DNA from: a virus
Length of the DNA stretch: 30,203 nucleotides
Direction: 5' to 3' (one strand)
Virus record (IMG/VR): IMGVR_UViG_3300045738_000116
Coordinates: 1 to 30,203 of that record
Shown: in pieces, positions 6,795 through 14,213 of the stretch
Layout of the letters: each line of letters opens with the position of its first letter
Numbering within the stretch: position 1 is the stretch's first letter
The notes under the pieces: model-generated
Databases searched by the model: none
What the model was told of the DNA's origin: nothing
Seen by the model: the letters and a program-made list of their open reading frames with translations, nothing else
Program-made: the position numbers and the translations under genes

Positions 6795-7708
6795 TGGAAC
6801 TTTATAAGAAGTACAGGCCAAAGAATTTCAAACGTATCGTAGGCCAACCCACCATCACGGAACAGTTGACATCCATGACACGGTCCAACCAGTTCCCCCA
6901 TTCCAGTTTGTTCAGTGGACCAAGTGGATGCGGGAAAACTACACTTGCCCGGATTATGCGGAACAAGTTGGATTGTGGGGACCAGGATTTTCAAGAAGTG
7001 AACTGTGCAGACTTCCGTGGAATTGACATGGTCCGTGACATCAGAAACAGAATGAATCTTGCCCCCATCGGTGGAGAGTGTCGGGTGTGGTTGATTGACG
7101 AAGCCCACCAATTGTCTTCCCAGGCACAAAACGCGTTCCTGAAAATCCTGGAGGATACTCCCAGCCACGTCTATTTCATGTTGGCGACCACCGATCCCCA
7201 AAAACTGATTCCCACCATCCGAACTAGATGCGCGGAATTCAAGGTTTCCTCACTCAACCCGATGGACGCCGCCACCTTGTTGGGGGTGGTTTGTGAGAAG
7301 GAGAAAATTGAACTCCCGGAAGAGGTGATGGAATGTCTGATCAAACACGGGGACGGGAGCCCACGGAAGTTGTTGGTCTTGTTGGATGGAATTCGTCACC
7401 TGGAAGGCGAAGAAGATCAACTTGAATCCATCCGAAACAGTGACGGAAGACGGGAGGCGATTCAACTTGCGAGATTGTTGATCTATCCAGACACAACGTG
7501 GAACGATGTGAGAAAAGTTCTTCAAGAGATCACCGAAGAACCGGAATCATTGAGGTGGATGGTCTTGGGATATGCGAATTCTGTTCTGCTGAAAGGTGGA
7601 CAACAAAAGGAGAAAGCCTATTTGATCATTGATGCCTTCCGTGACAATTTCTATGACTCCAAGAAAGCCGGATTGTCTGCGGCCTGTTGGGAAATAATCA
7701 ACACATAA
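6794..7708 (+). CDS. DnaX-like clamp loader ATPase subunit
   Basis: A 304-residue AAA+ protein resembling bacterial DNA polymerase III gamma/tau. It begins MELYKKYRPKNFKRIVGQ, the typical DnaX opening. Walker A GPSGCGKTT is at 42-50, Walker B VWLIDEAH at 98-105, sensor 1 ATTD at 131-134, and an RTRC arginine-finger segment at 143-146 corresponding to the clamp-loader SRC motif. The four-cysteine zinc module of cellular DnaX is absent, and the protein stops after the lid and collar-like part, so there is no tau tail. It would open and load the clamp encoded at 3167-4201. ATG 6794 overlaps the polymerase stop (TGATG) and is preceded by AGAGGA; a TTG one codon upstream is an alternative. Other clamp-loader subunits are not seen here, so it may form a homopentamer or use host subunits. 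Confidence 0.9.
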   Translation: MELYKKYRPKNFKRIVGQPTITEQLTSMTRSNQFPHSSLFSGPSGCGKTTLARIMRNKLDCGDQDFQEVNCADFRGIDMVRDIRNRMNLAPIGGECRVWLIDEAHQLSSQAQNAFLKILEDTPSHVYFMLATTDPQKLIPTIRTRCAEFKVSSLNPMDAATLLGVVCEKEKIELPEEVMECLIKHGDGSPRKLLVLLDGIRHLEGEEDQLESIRNSDGRREAIQLARLLIYPDTTWNDVRKVLQEITEEPESLRWMVLGYANSVLLKGGQQKEKAYLIIDAFRDNFYDSKKAGLSAACWEIINT

Positions 7709-7722
7709 AAAGGAGACGCAAA

Positions 7723-8187
7723 ATGGCAGATGACTTTTTGAATATGGATGTGGACCGATTGGATGAGATGTGGTTGGAACAACCACGACTCTTTCACAAG
7801 TATGCGAAGAAGTTGGCGAACACCAGACAACAACTTGAAGAAGAGAAAGCAGAATTGGAATTGTGCAAGGCTGAATTGGATCGTGACATCCGAGCCGTCC
7901 CGTCACAATTTAATTTGGAAAAGATCACGGAAACGGTGGTCTCTAACACGATTATAATCCAGGACAAATATCAATCACAACTTGCACAAGTGGGGGACTT
8001 GAAACATCAAGTTGACATCATTCAAAGTGTTGTCACTACATTGGACCACCGAAAACGCGCATTGGAAAACCTTGTCAGTCTCCACGGTCAAGACTACTTT
8101 TCTTCACCCAGGGCAAAAGACAATCTTTCCAGAGAAGCAATTGAAGAACTTGAGAAAACGTCTGTTCGTAGAAGAAACCGAAACTAG
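7723..8187 (+). CDS. coiled-coil protein, possible UvsY-like recombination mediator
   Basis: A 154-residue, strongly charged, mostly helical protein. It has a long predicted coiled coil from about residue 25 to 55 (QQLEEEKAELELCKAEL) and a second helical stretch about 85-125 ending RKRALENLVSLHGQDYFSSPR. ATG 7723 follows AGGAG at 7711-7715. It lies directly before the SSB and RecA-like genes. In T4-type phages the mediator UvsY has a comparable length and helical nature and loads UvsX onto gp32-coated DNA. The mediator role is inference from order and shape; I do not see a diagnostic UvsY motif. I recall similar proteins in other phages annotated as hypothetical. Confidence is high that it is a gene and low for the function. 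Confidence 0.6.
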   Translation: MADDFLNMDVDRLDEMWLEQPRLFHKYAKKLANTRQQLEEEKAELELCKAELDRDIRAVPSQFNLEKITETVVSNTIIIQDKYQSQLAQVGDLKHQVDIIQSVVTTLDHRKRALENLVSLHGQDYFSSPRAKDNLSREAIEELEKTSVRRRNRN

Positions 8188-8198
8188 GAGAAAGCAAA

Positions 8199-9083
8199 AT
8201 GGCAAAGACAAGAAAACAGAAGAAACGAAAACTAGCCTCAGCCAAGAGAAGGGCAGAGACTCATTCTCACGGATTTGAAAGAACGACAACCACAACTCCA
8301 GAAGGGATGTCATATTTCCAACTGAAAGCATCAGGAATGAAACGGATTGATGTTCTTCCCCATGTGGTTAAGGAGACAAACAAGTATGCGGATGCGGGTG
8401 AACTTCACTATGAGAAGACGTTTTTTGTTCACCGGATCGGACCCAACGGGGATGCATACATTTGTCGTGAGAAAACCACAAGCGAGAAGTGTCCGGTTTG
8501 TGAACATCTTGCGAAGTTGAGGCGAGACCCAAACGCCGACGAAGAGTTGATCAAGTCTCTTCGCCCAAAGGAACGGCAATTGTTTTATGTGATCGACCAT
8601 GACGAACCGGAAAAAGGAGTCCAGTTGTGGGACATCAGCTACTATCTATTTGGTAAACAACTGGATGCACGAATCAAAAACTCTGAGGAAGACGATGGGT
8701 TTGATTTGTTCTTTGATCCAGGAAGTGAGGGTCTGACTTTGAGACTTGGAATAGCAGAACGATCTTTTTCAGGGCGTGCTTTTTATGAGGTGGAGACAGT
8801 AGACTTCAAGCCTCGGAAGAACGCGATTGACCCCGAACTATATGAAGACCTCCCGTCCCTTGATGATTTGATCAAGGTGGAGGGCTACAACAAACTGAAA
8901 TCCATCTTCCTCCAGACCACTGAGGAAGGGGAGGAAGAGGAAGAAGAAGTGGAGGAAGTGGAGGAAGAGGTGATTCCCGCCACCATTGAAACGGTGGCCT
9001 CCAAAAATGGAGATGAAAAGGAAGAGGGCTGGGACGAAGAAGACGATGAAGAAGATGATGATGATGATGATTGGGATGACTGA
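8199..9083 (+). CDS. gp32-like single-stranded DNA-binding protein
   Basis: A 294-residue protein with the layout of T4 gp32: a basic N-terminus (KTRKQKKRKLASAKRR), a core with a zinc site, and a very acidic C-terminal tail (about 240-294, Glu and Asp runs). The zinc site reads H78, C89, C98, C101, close to the gp32 pattern H-x12-C-x9-C-x2-C. The segment from RQLFYVIDHDEPEKGVQLW onward also matches this group. It would coat single-stranded DNA and use the tail to contact replication and recombination proteins. The start is ATG 8199 with AGGAG at 8186-8190 overlapping the previous stop. The gene is followed by a strong terminator, so it ends a transcription unit. The acidic tail produces long but meaningless open frames on the other strand. 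Confidence 0.87.
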   Translation: MAKTRKQKKRKLASAKRRAETHSHGFERTTTTTPEGMSYFQLKASGMKRIDVLPHVVKETNKYADAGELHYEKTFFVHRIGPNGDAYICREKTTSEKCPVCEHLAKLRRDPNADEELIKSLRPKERQLFYVIDHDEPEKGVQLWDISYYLFGKQLDARIKNSEEDDGFDLFFDPGSEGLTLRLGIAERSFSGRAFYEVETVDFKPRKNAIDPELYEDLPSLDDLIKVEGYNKLKSIFLQTTEEGEEEEEEVEEVEEEVIPATIETVASKNGDEKEEGWDEEDDEEDDDDDDWDD

Positions 9084-9101
9084 ACTCCCACCATCCATCC
9101 A

Positions 9102-9147
9102 CCCACCTCAACCGTTGTTGACATCATCAGCGGTTGAGGTGGGTTTT
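9102..9147 (+). terminator. rho-independent terminator after the SSB gene
   Basis: A perfect 13-base-pair inverted repeat (CCCACCTCAACCG at 9102-9114 with CGGTTGAGGTGGG at 9131-9143) has a 16-base loop and is followed directly by TTTT at 9144-9147. It lies just after the SSB stop and just before the RecA-like gene, so it probably lets the abundant SSB transcript end here while some readthrough continues. I see no clear promoter between it and the next gene. Confidence 0.9.
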
Positions 9148-9157
9148 AGGTTATGCC

Positions 9158-10252
9158 ATGAACGAGATTGAAGACATGAAGAAAAGCTTGAGAAAGAAAC
9201 AATCAAATCAACCCATTCTCCCCACGGACCTTCTTTCCACTGGGTCCACTCTTTTGAATCTGGCTTGCAGTGGGGATTACCGGGGAGGATTCGCCAAGGG
9301 AAAATATCATTTCCTGGTTGGGGATTCCGCTTCTGGGAAAACATGGTTGTCTCTGACTTGTCTCGCCGAAGCAAACATCAATCCAGAGTTCAAGGACTAT
9401 CGTTTCATCTATGATAACGCCGAGGATGGGGCATTGATGGACATCGCTCGTTTCTTTGGGAAGGGTGTCAAGGAAAGGATGGAGCCGCCTGAACGAGACG
9501 GGGAAGTTCCCGTCTACAGTGAGACCATTGAAGACTTCTATTATCACATGGATGATGCGGTGAAGGATGGGCGACCGTTCATCTACATTCTGGACTCAAT
9601 GGATTCTCTGTCATCCGCCACCGAACAAGACAAGTTCCAGGAAGAAAAAACTGCTTCCCGAAGTGGGAAGAAAACCACCGGGAGCTTCGGAGACGGGAAA
9701 GCAAAAAAGAACTCTTCCAATCTTCGGAAGTTGATGCCGGCGATCCGAAAATCAAAGTCCATCTTGATCATCATCAACCAGACACGGGACAACCTGGGGT
9801 TTGGATTTGAGAAGAAAAGCCGAAGTGGTGGTCACGCTCTCCGTTTCTATGCTACTCTGGAAATATGGTCTTCCATCAAGAGTAAAATGAAACGAACCGT
9901 GAGAGGGAAGGAACGGGAAATTGGGATCATGTGCAAGGTCCAGGTGAAGAAGAACCGTTTCACTGGACGGCTCCGAACTGTTGAGCTTCCCCTCTATCAT
10001 TCATTTGGAATTGATGAGGTGGGGAGTTGTATTGATTATCTTGTTGAAGAAAAACACTGGAAGAAGAAAAGCAACCAACACATTGAGATCACTGGATTTG
10101 ACATCCCCGGATCAACTCCACCATCACGAAAAAACCTGATCAAGTACATTCAAGAAAACAACCTGGAAGAACTTTTGGCGGAGATCGTTTCCGATGTTTG
10201 GAACAGTATTGAGAAGGAGTGTTCCGTGGAGAGGGTTTCCCGCTACCATTAA
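9158..10252 (+). CDS. RecA/UvsX-like recombinase
   Basis: A 364-residue RecA-fold ATPase. Walker A is GDSASGKT at 55-62, Walker B is FIYILDS at 141-147, and the SILIIINQTRDNLG stretch matches the RecA and UvsX loop 1/loop 2 region that binds DNA. Before Walker A, STGSTLLNLACSG resembles the RecA family entry to the core. It would form filaments on single-stranded DNA and drive strand exchange for repair and recombination-dependent replication. I chose ATG 9158 because the upstream frame runs into the terminator hairpin; the AGG at 9148-9150 gives only a weak ribosome site. It follows the SSB and possible mediator genes, a T4-like recombination order. It is divergent from host RecA and lacks the RecA C-terminal domain, so a phage-type recombinase is preferred. 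Confidence 0.87.
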   Translation: MNEIEDMKKSLRKKQSNQPILPTDLLSTGSTLLNLACSGDYRGGFAKGKYHFLVGDSASGKTWLSLTCLAEANINPEFKDYRFIYDNAEDGALMDIARFFGKGVKERMEPPERDGEVPVYSETIEDFYYHMDDAVKDGRPFIYILDSMDSLSSATEQDKFQEEKTASRSGKKTTGSFGDGKAKKNSSNLRKLMPAIRKSKSILIIINQTRDNLGFGFEKKSRSGGHALRFYATLEIWSSIKSKMKRTVRGKEREIGIMCKVQVKKNRFTGRLRTVELPLYHSFGIDEVGSCIDYLVEEKHWKKKSNQHIEITGFDIPGSTPPSRKNLIKYIQENNLEELLAEIVSDVWNSIEKECSVERVSRYH

Positions 10253-10276
10253 CCGATGAACCGCATGGAGGTGGTC

Positions 10277-10402
10277 ATGACGTATGAAGAACACGAGAAG
10301 GAACGACAAAAGACCTTGAAGTTTTGGGGGATGGTTGTTTCCATGTCCGTAATTTGCGGGGCGATTGTTTGGGCGTTCTCTGAACTCCAAGGACGTTTGT
10401 GA
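10277..10402 (+). CDS. small single-span membrane protein (41 residues)
   Basis: A short gene between the recombinase and the nuclease. The protein begins MTYEEHEKERQKTLKFWG and then has a hydrophobic stretch at about residues 18-35 (VVSMSVICGAIVWAF), ending SELQGRL. The charged N-terminus followed by one span suggests an inner-membrane protein with a cytoplasmic N-terminus. The start is ATG 10277 with GGAGG at 10267-10271. Earlier in-frame ATGs at 10256 and 10265 lack such a site. The stop overlaps the next start as TGATG, which supports real translation and coupling. No function recognised; a role in lysis or in membrane attachment of replication is possible but unsupported. Confidence 0.72.
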   Translation: MTYEEHEKERQKTLKFWGMVVSMSVICGAIVWAFSELQGRL

Positions 10403-11007
10403 TGGCAAAGGGATCAGAATTTGAACGGGAGTTTTGCAAAGACCTTTCCTTGTGGTGGACTTATGGTGAACGGGAAGACATCTTTTGGCGGTCCAGTAAT
10501 TCAGGCGGACGGGCGACCGTCCGGGCGGCTCGTGGAAAAACAACATCCGGTCAATATGGAGATGTGGCGGCGATTGATGCGAGTGGGAATCCCCTTCTTG
10601 CACTTGTCACCATTGAACTCAAACGAGGCTATTCCAAACACACCATCCAAGATGTCTTTGACAGGAAATCAAAATCAGCACTCCAACAGTGGGAAAAATG
10701 GTATGAGCAAACCGTCATCAGCGCCAACAACGCCAAGTCCATTTCCTGGTTGTTGATCACTCGCCGAGACCAACGGGATTCCCTGGTCTACATGCCTTCC
10801 TCTTTTTATCGGGATCTGAGATTTGCCGGGAGTTTCAATGTGGAACCATCCCCCATTCTTCAATTCACCGCAACAATCCGATTGAGCCCCCTTTCTGAAT
10901 TCACAAAGATTGATCCTGATCCTTCTATCACAATGATGCGGTGGGAAGACTGGAAGGAAGGAACCTCCCAAATCAAACTCCAAAAAGTCATGGAAGAATT
11001 GAGATGA
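10402..11007 (+). CDS. PDDEXK-type phage nuclease (putative resolvase or endonuclease)
   Basis: A 201-residue protein with a nuclease core in its first half. GSEFEREFCKDLSLWW gives the first-helix glutamate, followed by FWRSSNSGG, then QYGDVAA with an acidic residue, and LVTIELKRGYS with the E-x-K half of the PDDEXK signature. These positions would bind the metal ion and cut DNA. In phages such proteins serve as Holliday junction resolvases or repair endonucleases; which one cannot be told from the sequence. The second half has no motif I recognise. ATG 10402 overlaps the previous stop, and the stop overlaps the next start (ATGA). The position between a recombinase and the Mre11/Rad50 genes favours a recombination or DNA-processing role. 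Confidence 0.7.
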   Translation: MAKGSEFEREFCKDLSLWWTYGEREDIFWRSSNSGGRATVRAARGKTTSGQYGDVAAIDASGNPLLALVTIELKRGYSKHTIQDVFDRKSKSALQQWEKWYEQTVISANNAKSISWLLITRRDQRDSLVYMPSSFYRDLRFAGSFNVEPSPILQFTATIRLSPLSEFTKIDPDPSITMMRWEDWKEGTSQIKLQKVMEELR

Positions 11008-11363
11008 CAGAAGACAAAAAACCAAGAAGAACCAGAAGACTCCTGGATGCGATCATCATCACCACGGTGTCCTCCGTGATTGCTACGGTGGTGGCTGGGA
11101 TCGCCCTGGTTGTCTTCCAACGGGTCTATCACGCCGAAGCAAACATCAGTGTTCACACCATTAAAATCCAAAACCTCCGCAAAGACTTGACCAAGACACA
11201 AGAACTCTTGGCCGAAGAACTCGCCCCCATCAAAGCGCATCTCCATCAACTGGAACATGACCCTCTCTTGTTGGAAGAAATTTATAAGCTCCGTGAAGAG
11301 ATTGAAAAGAAATTTGAGAATGAAGCAAACAACCAAGTCCAACAACAAGGATTCCGCCCATGA
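11004..11363 (+). CDS. membrane-anchored coiled-coil protein
   Basis: A 119-residue protein with a basic N-terminus (DKKPRRTRR), one transmembrane helix at about 13-36 (LLDAIIITTVSSVIATVVAGIALVVF as a hydrophobic block) and a long charged helix from about 45 to 110 with heptad-like spacing. The basic end predicts the N-terminus inside and the coiled coil outside the membrane by the positive-inside rule. ATGA overlaps link it to both neighbours. No family recognised. It could be a spanin-like or host-takeover protein, but no lysis genes are nearby. It could equally be a membrane scaffold for the DNA-processing genes around it. Confidence 0.7.
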   Translation: MTEDKKPRRTRRLLDAIIITTVSSVIATVVAGIALVVFQRVYHAEANISVHTIKIQNLRKDLTKTQELLAEELAPIKAHLHQLEHDPLLLEEIYKLREEIEKKFENEANNQVQQQGFRP

Positions 11364-12247
11364 TTGGACGTTTGAGAATCAAGAACTTCCAGAAACACAA
11401 ATCCATTGACGTGAAGTTTGATCCCCATGTGACAACCATTGTGGGTCCAAGTGATTCCGGCAAATCAGCATTGATCCGTGCTTTGAGGTGGGTGGTCTTC
11501 AACAAACCCAATGGCACAGAGTTCATCCGTTCCGGGGAAGAGAAGTGTTCCGTCCGTGTGGAAATCGAAGGACACAAGATCACCCGCATCCGTGGAAAGG
11601 AAAACACCTATCAACTGGACGGTGAAACCTATCGTGCGTTTGGGAACGATGTCCCTGGGGACATCCAAGATGCGCTTTCCCTGGGAGACCTCAATTTCCA
11701 GGAACAACATGATTCACCGTTTTGGTTGAGTGAATCAGCCGGACAAGTCTCCAGGAACCTGAATCAAATCGTCAACCTGGGGATCATGGATTCCTCATTG
11801 TCCCAAGCCGCCCAAATACTCAAGAAAGCAAAGTGGACATCAGAGACAACCAAAGACCGATTCAAATGGGCGAAGGGACAGAAAAACGCCCTCAAATGGG
11901 CCGTTGAGGCGTCTGATGGGTTGGATGTCTTGGAAACCCAAGAAACCGCTCTAGAAGCTCAACAGGCGGCTCTCACTCGCCTTTCTGTCCTTGTGGGAAC
12001 GGTTGAACGATATGATTCCAAGGAGACCACCCATCTCCAGGAATTCCGAAATGAAACCACTCTCATCCTCAAATCATCACAAGCACAAATTGATCACGAT
12101 TATGAATTGAAACGATTGAAATCCTTTGTGGATGAGATTGAAGGAAGTGAGAGAACACTGAAAAAAAGAACAAAAGTCCAAGAACAAATTCAACAACAAC
12201 TGGCAGAGATTGAGGTGTGTCCATTATGTCAAAACCCGATGACGTGA
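11360..12247 (+). CDS. Rad50/SbcC-like ATPase, N-terminal part ending at the zinc hook
   Basis: The 295-residue protein begins MIGRLRIKNFQKHKS, the usual SMC/Rad50 start, with Walker A GPSDSGKSA at 29-37, an ATPase lobe to about 160, and then a coiled coil of about 120 residues. It ends with CPLC at 287-290 and only five further residues. In complete Rad50 or SbcC the C-x-x-C zinc hook sits at the tip of the coiled coil, and the protein continues back to a second lobe with signature and Walker B. Here those are missing and are encoded at 13372-13932. So this is a naturally split Rad50 with the hook intact. Partners are the nuclease encoded next and the C-terminal piece. The ATGA overlap with the previous gene supports the start. 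Confidence 0.85.
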   Translation: MIGRLRIKNFQKHKSIDVKFDPHVTTIVGPSDSGKSALIRALRWVVFNKPNGTEFIRSGEEKCSVRVEIEGHKITRIRGKENTYQLDGETYRAFGNDVPGDIQDALSLGDLNFQEQHDSPFWLSESAGQVSRNLNQIVNLGIMDSSLSQAAQILKKAKWTSETTKDRFKWAKGQKNALKWAVEASDGLDVLETQETALEAQQAALTRLSVLVGTVERYDSKETTHLQEFRNETTLILKSSQAQIDHDYELKRLKSFVDEIEGSERTLKKRTKVQEQIQQQLAEIEVCPLCQNPMT

Positions 12248-13143
12248 GATTGATTCTTTGTTCAGACATCCACCTTTCTGAGCGTCCACCCGTCTTCCGA
12301 AGTGATGAACCCGACTGGTTTGAGGCGATGGCTCGCCCACTCCGTGAACTCTCAGATGCGGCGGATCACTATGGAGCCCACGTTGTTTGTGCGGGAGATG
12401 TCTTTGACAAATGGAATCCCTCCCCGGCCTTGATCAATTTTGCACTTGATGAACTCCCGTTGATGTACGCGGTCCCCGGTCAACACGATCTTCCGCATCA
12501 CCGATACAAAGATATCACGTCTTCCGCATATTGGACGTTGGTGAAGGCAGGGAAAATCATCAACCTGGAACCAGACCAACCCGTTGAAGTGAATGGGGTG
12601 GTTCTTCATGGGTTCCCCTGGAACTCCGAATTGAAACCCTGCACATCTTCGGATCTCTGTCTTCATCTCGCCGTGATTCATAAATACATTTGGAGTGATG
12701 AGACGAATCATTTCCCTGGTGCAGATTCTTCTGACCACATATCCGGTTGGCGAATTCGTGGGCTTTCAGGATTTGATGCGTTGGTGTTTGGCGACAACCA
12801 CAAAGGATTTTTGTCCAAACGTCCAGGGATGGGAACAATCTTGAACTCTGGTGGATTCATGAGACGGAAGAGAGATGAGATTGAATACACTCCTTCCTTT
12901 GCTCTCCTTCACGGGAACGGTGAAATTGAACGGTGGGCGTTGAATTGTAAGCATGACACCTATCTTGAACAGGGTGACGTGCGTGAAGTGAGTGATGAGA
13001 AGTTGGACTTGAAAGGATTCATCGCCGAGTTGGAACAGTTGGGAGGGGATGAATTGGATTTCACCACCGCCCTCCGTTTGTATTGTGAGACACACGATGT
13101 GGACAAGGAAACCCGTGAGATCATCATGGAGACCATACAATGA
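12226..13143 (+). CDS. Mre11/SbcD-like metallophosphoesterase nuclease
   Basis: A 305-residue protein with the calcineurin-like phosphoesterase order: D14 and H16 in SDIHLSE, D58 in AGDVFD, PGQHD at 84-88, HGFPW, and FGDNHKGF for the last metal-binding motif. It would cut DNA ends and hairpins together with the Rad50-like ATPase pieces on both sides. Two motif positions differ from the usual form: the GNHD asparagine is Gln86, and the GHxH motif reads GDNH. Phage enzymes of this group vary, so activity is still likely but not certain. ATG 12226 lies within the previous gene, inside the codons of its zinc hook, with GAGG at 12212-12215. A GTG at 12217 is a less likely start. The C-terminal part, from about 240, would be the region that contacts Rad50. 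Confidence 0.85.
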   Translation: MSKPDDVRLILCSDIHLSERPPVFRSDEPDWFEAMARPLRELSDAADHYGAHVVCAGDVFDKWNPSPALINFALDELPLMYAVPGQHDLPHHRYKDITSSAYWTLVKAGKIINLEPDQPVEVNGVVLHGFPWNSELKPCTSSDLCLHLAVIHKYIWSDETNHFPGADSSDHISGWRIRGLSGFDALVFGDNHKGFLSKRPGMGTILNSGGFMRRKRDEIEYTPSFALLHGNGEIERWALNCKHDTYLEQGDVREVSDEKLDLKGFIAELEQLGGDELDFTTALRLYCETHDVDKETREIIMETIQ

Positions 13144-13397
13144 GCGACCTGGAAGACTACAACGAACTTGCGAAGAAGTTGGACGGTGTGACGGAAGAGA
13201 TCAACCAACGTCAAGGTGCGTTGGATCATGTTCAATCCGAACTCAAAGAAGAGTTCAACGTGGGAACTCTGAAAACCGCCAAGGCTTTGTTGAAAAAGAT
13301 GACGAAGGACCGTGACAAATCTGAGGAAGAATACAATCAGAAGATGAGCGAATTCAAGGAAAGGTGGAAAGATGTCCTTGAGAAAACAAGTGGATGA
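13140..13397 (+). CDS. small coiled-coil protein, possible middle piece of the split Rad50
   Basis: An 85-residue, almost wholly helical and charged protein (MSDLEDYNELAKKLDGV through KTSG) with heptad-like spacing and no globular domain. It starts in an ATGA overlap with the nuclease gene and its end overlaps the next gene by 26 bases. Its position between the hook-bearing N-terminal part and the C-terminal part is where the return coiled coil of Rad50 would be encoded. Its length plus the first roughly 45 residues of the next protein is about 130, close to the roughly 120-residue outgoing coil. That match is suggestive but not proof. Otherwise it is an unassigned coiled-coil protein. Confidence 0.7.
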   Translation: MSDLEDYNELAKKLDGVTEEINQRQGALDHVQSELKEEFNVGTLKTAKALLKKMTKDRDKSEEEYNQKMSEFKERWKDVLEKTSG

Positions 13398-13932
13398 TGC
13401 GGTTTTGAAATTCAACACCGCCAGCCAACTATTGAAAACAACCCGACAAGAAATGATTGATGCGGAAGAATATGAATTCCGAGCGGGAGAAGCTCAACGG
13501 ATCATTCAAACAATCGCATCTTCAATCCAGGAAGAAGCCCATTCCAAGATCGCCGGTGTTGTCTCCCGTTGTCTTGAATCCATCTTCGATGAACCCTATG
13601 AATTCAAGATCACGTTTGAACGGAAACGGGGAAAGACAGAAGCCCGGTTGTCATTCATCCGGGATGACATGGAGATTGATCCTCTGTCTGCTTCGGGTGG
13701 AGGTGTGGTGGATGTGGCGGCGTTTGCTCTTCGGTTGGCGTGTCTGGTGTTGGCCACTCCCAAGAAGAGGAAGACACTGATCCTGGATGAACCGTTCAAG
13801 TTCTTGTCCAAGGATTACCGTGAGAACACAAAACAGATGATGGAAATTTTATCTGCTGAAATGGGTGTTCAATTCATCATGGTGACTCACATCCCAGAAT
13901 TGGTGTGTGGTAAATTGGTTGAAATTGGTTAA
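13372..13932 (+). CDS. Rad50/SbcC-like ATPase, C-terminal part (signature and Walker B)
   Basis: The 186-residue protein starts with a short coiled coil (about 1-50) and then the second ATPase lobe. It has the ABC signature SASGGG at 106-111, helix VVDVAAFALRLACLVL, Walker B TLILDEP at 135-141 with catalytic E140, and the H-switch histidine in VTHIPEL (H173). It has no Walker A, which is carried by the protein encoded at 11360-12247. The two would come together so that Walker A of one faces the signature of the other, as in Rad50 dimers. ATG 13372 has AAGGTGG at 13360-13366. It overlaps the preceding coiled-coil gene, which supports coordinated synthesis. Confidence 0.87.
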   Translation: MSLRKQVDDAVLKFNTASQLLKTTRQEMIDAEEYEFRAGEAQRIIQTIASSIQEEAHSKIAGVVSRCLESIFDEPYEFKITFERKRGKTEARLSFIRDDMEIDPLSASGGGVVDVAAFALRLACLVLATPKKRKTLILDEPFKFLSKDYRENTKQMMEILSAEMGVQFIMVTHIPELVCGKLVEIG

Positions 13933-13943
13933 GGAGAAAAATC

Positions 13944-14213
13944 ATGTCTTTTTTGCGACATCATTACAAGAAGATTGTAGCCCTGGAAAAAACCGTGGCA
14001 AATCATCAAACCGACTTGGATGCCATGCGAGACAATCAAGAAGACCTTCTTGGACGTATCCGTGAACTTGAATCCAGAATTGACAACATCGTTGGCTCCC
14101 AGGAACCCGCAAATGAAGACCATCATCCATGTCAATCAACACAAGATCAAAGCAAATTCAAAACTCAACCAACGGGAACCCGTGTTGACTGTCAAAACAT
14201 ACAAGACGAATGA
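13944..14213 (+). CDS. small coiled-coil hypothetical protein
   Basis: An 89-residue protein. Residues about 8-50 form a coiled coil (KIVALEKTVANHQTDLDAM and RIRELESRIDNIV); the rest is polar and probably disordered. The start ATG 13944 has AGGAG at 13932-13936. Its last 33 codons overlap the next gene in another frame, so its tail sequence is constrained by that gene. No family recognised. Confidence 0.68.
   Translation: MSFLRHHYKKIVALEKTVANHQTDLDAMRDNQEDLLGRIRELESRIDNIVGSQEPANEDHHPCQSTQDQSKFKTQPTGTRVDCQNIQDE

Noticed and set aside
8838-9127. Several long open frames on the - strand rich in Ser, His, Phe and Leu opposite the SSB tail.
   Set aside because: They are mirror readings of the Glu/Asp codon runs of the acidic tail and have no start signals or neighbours.
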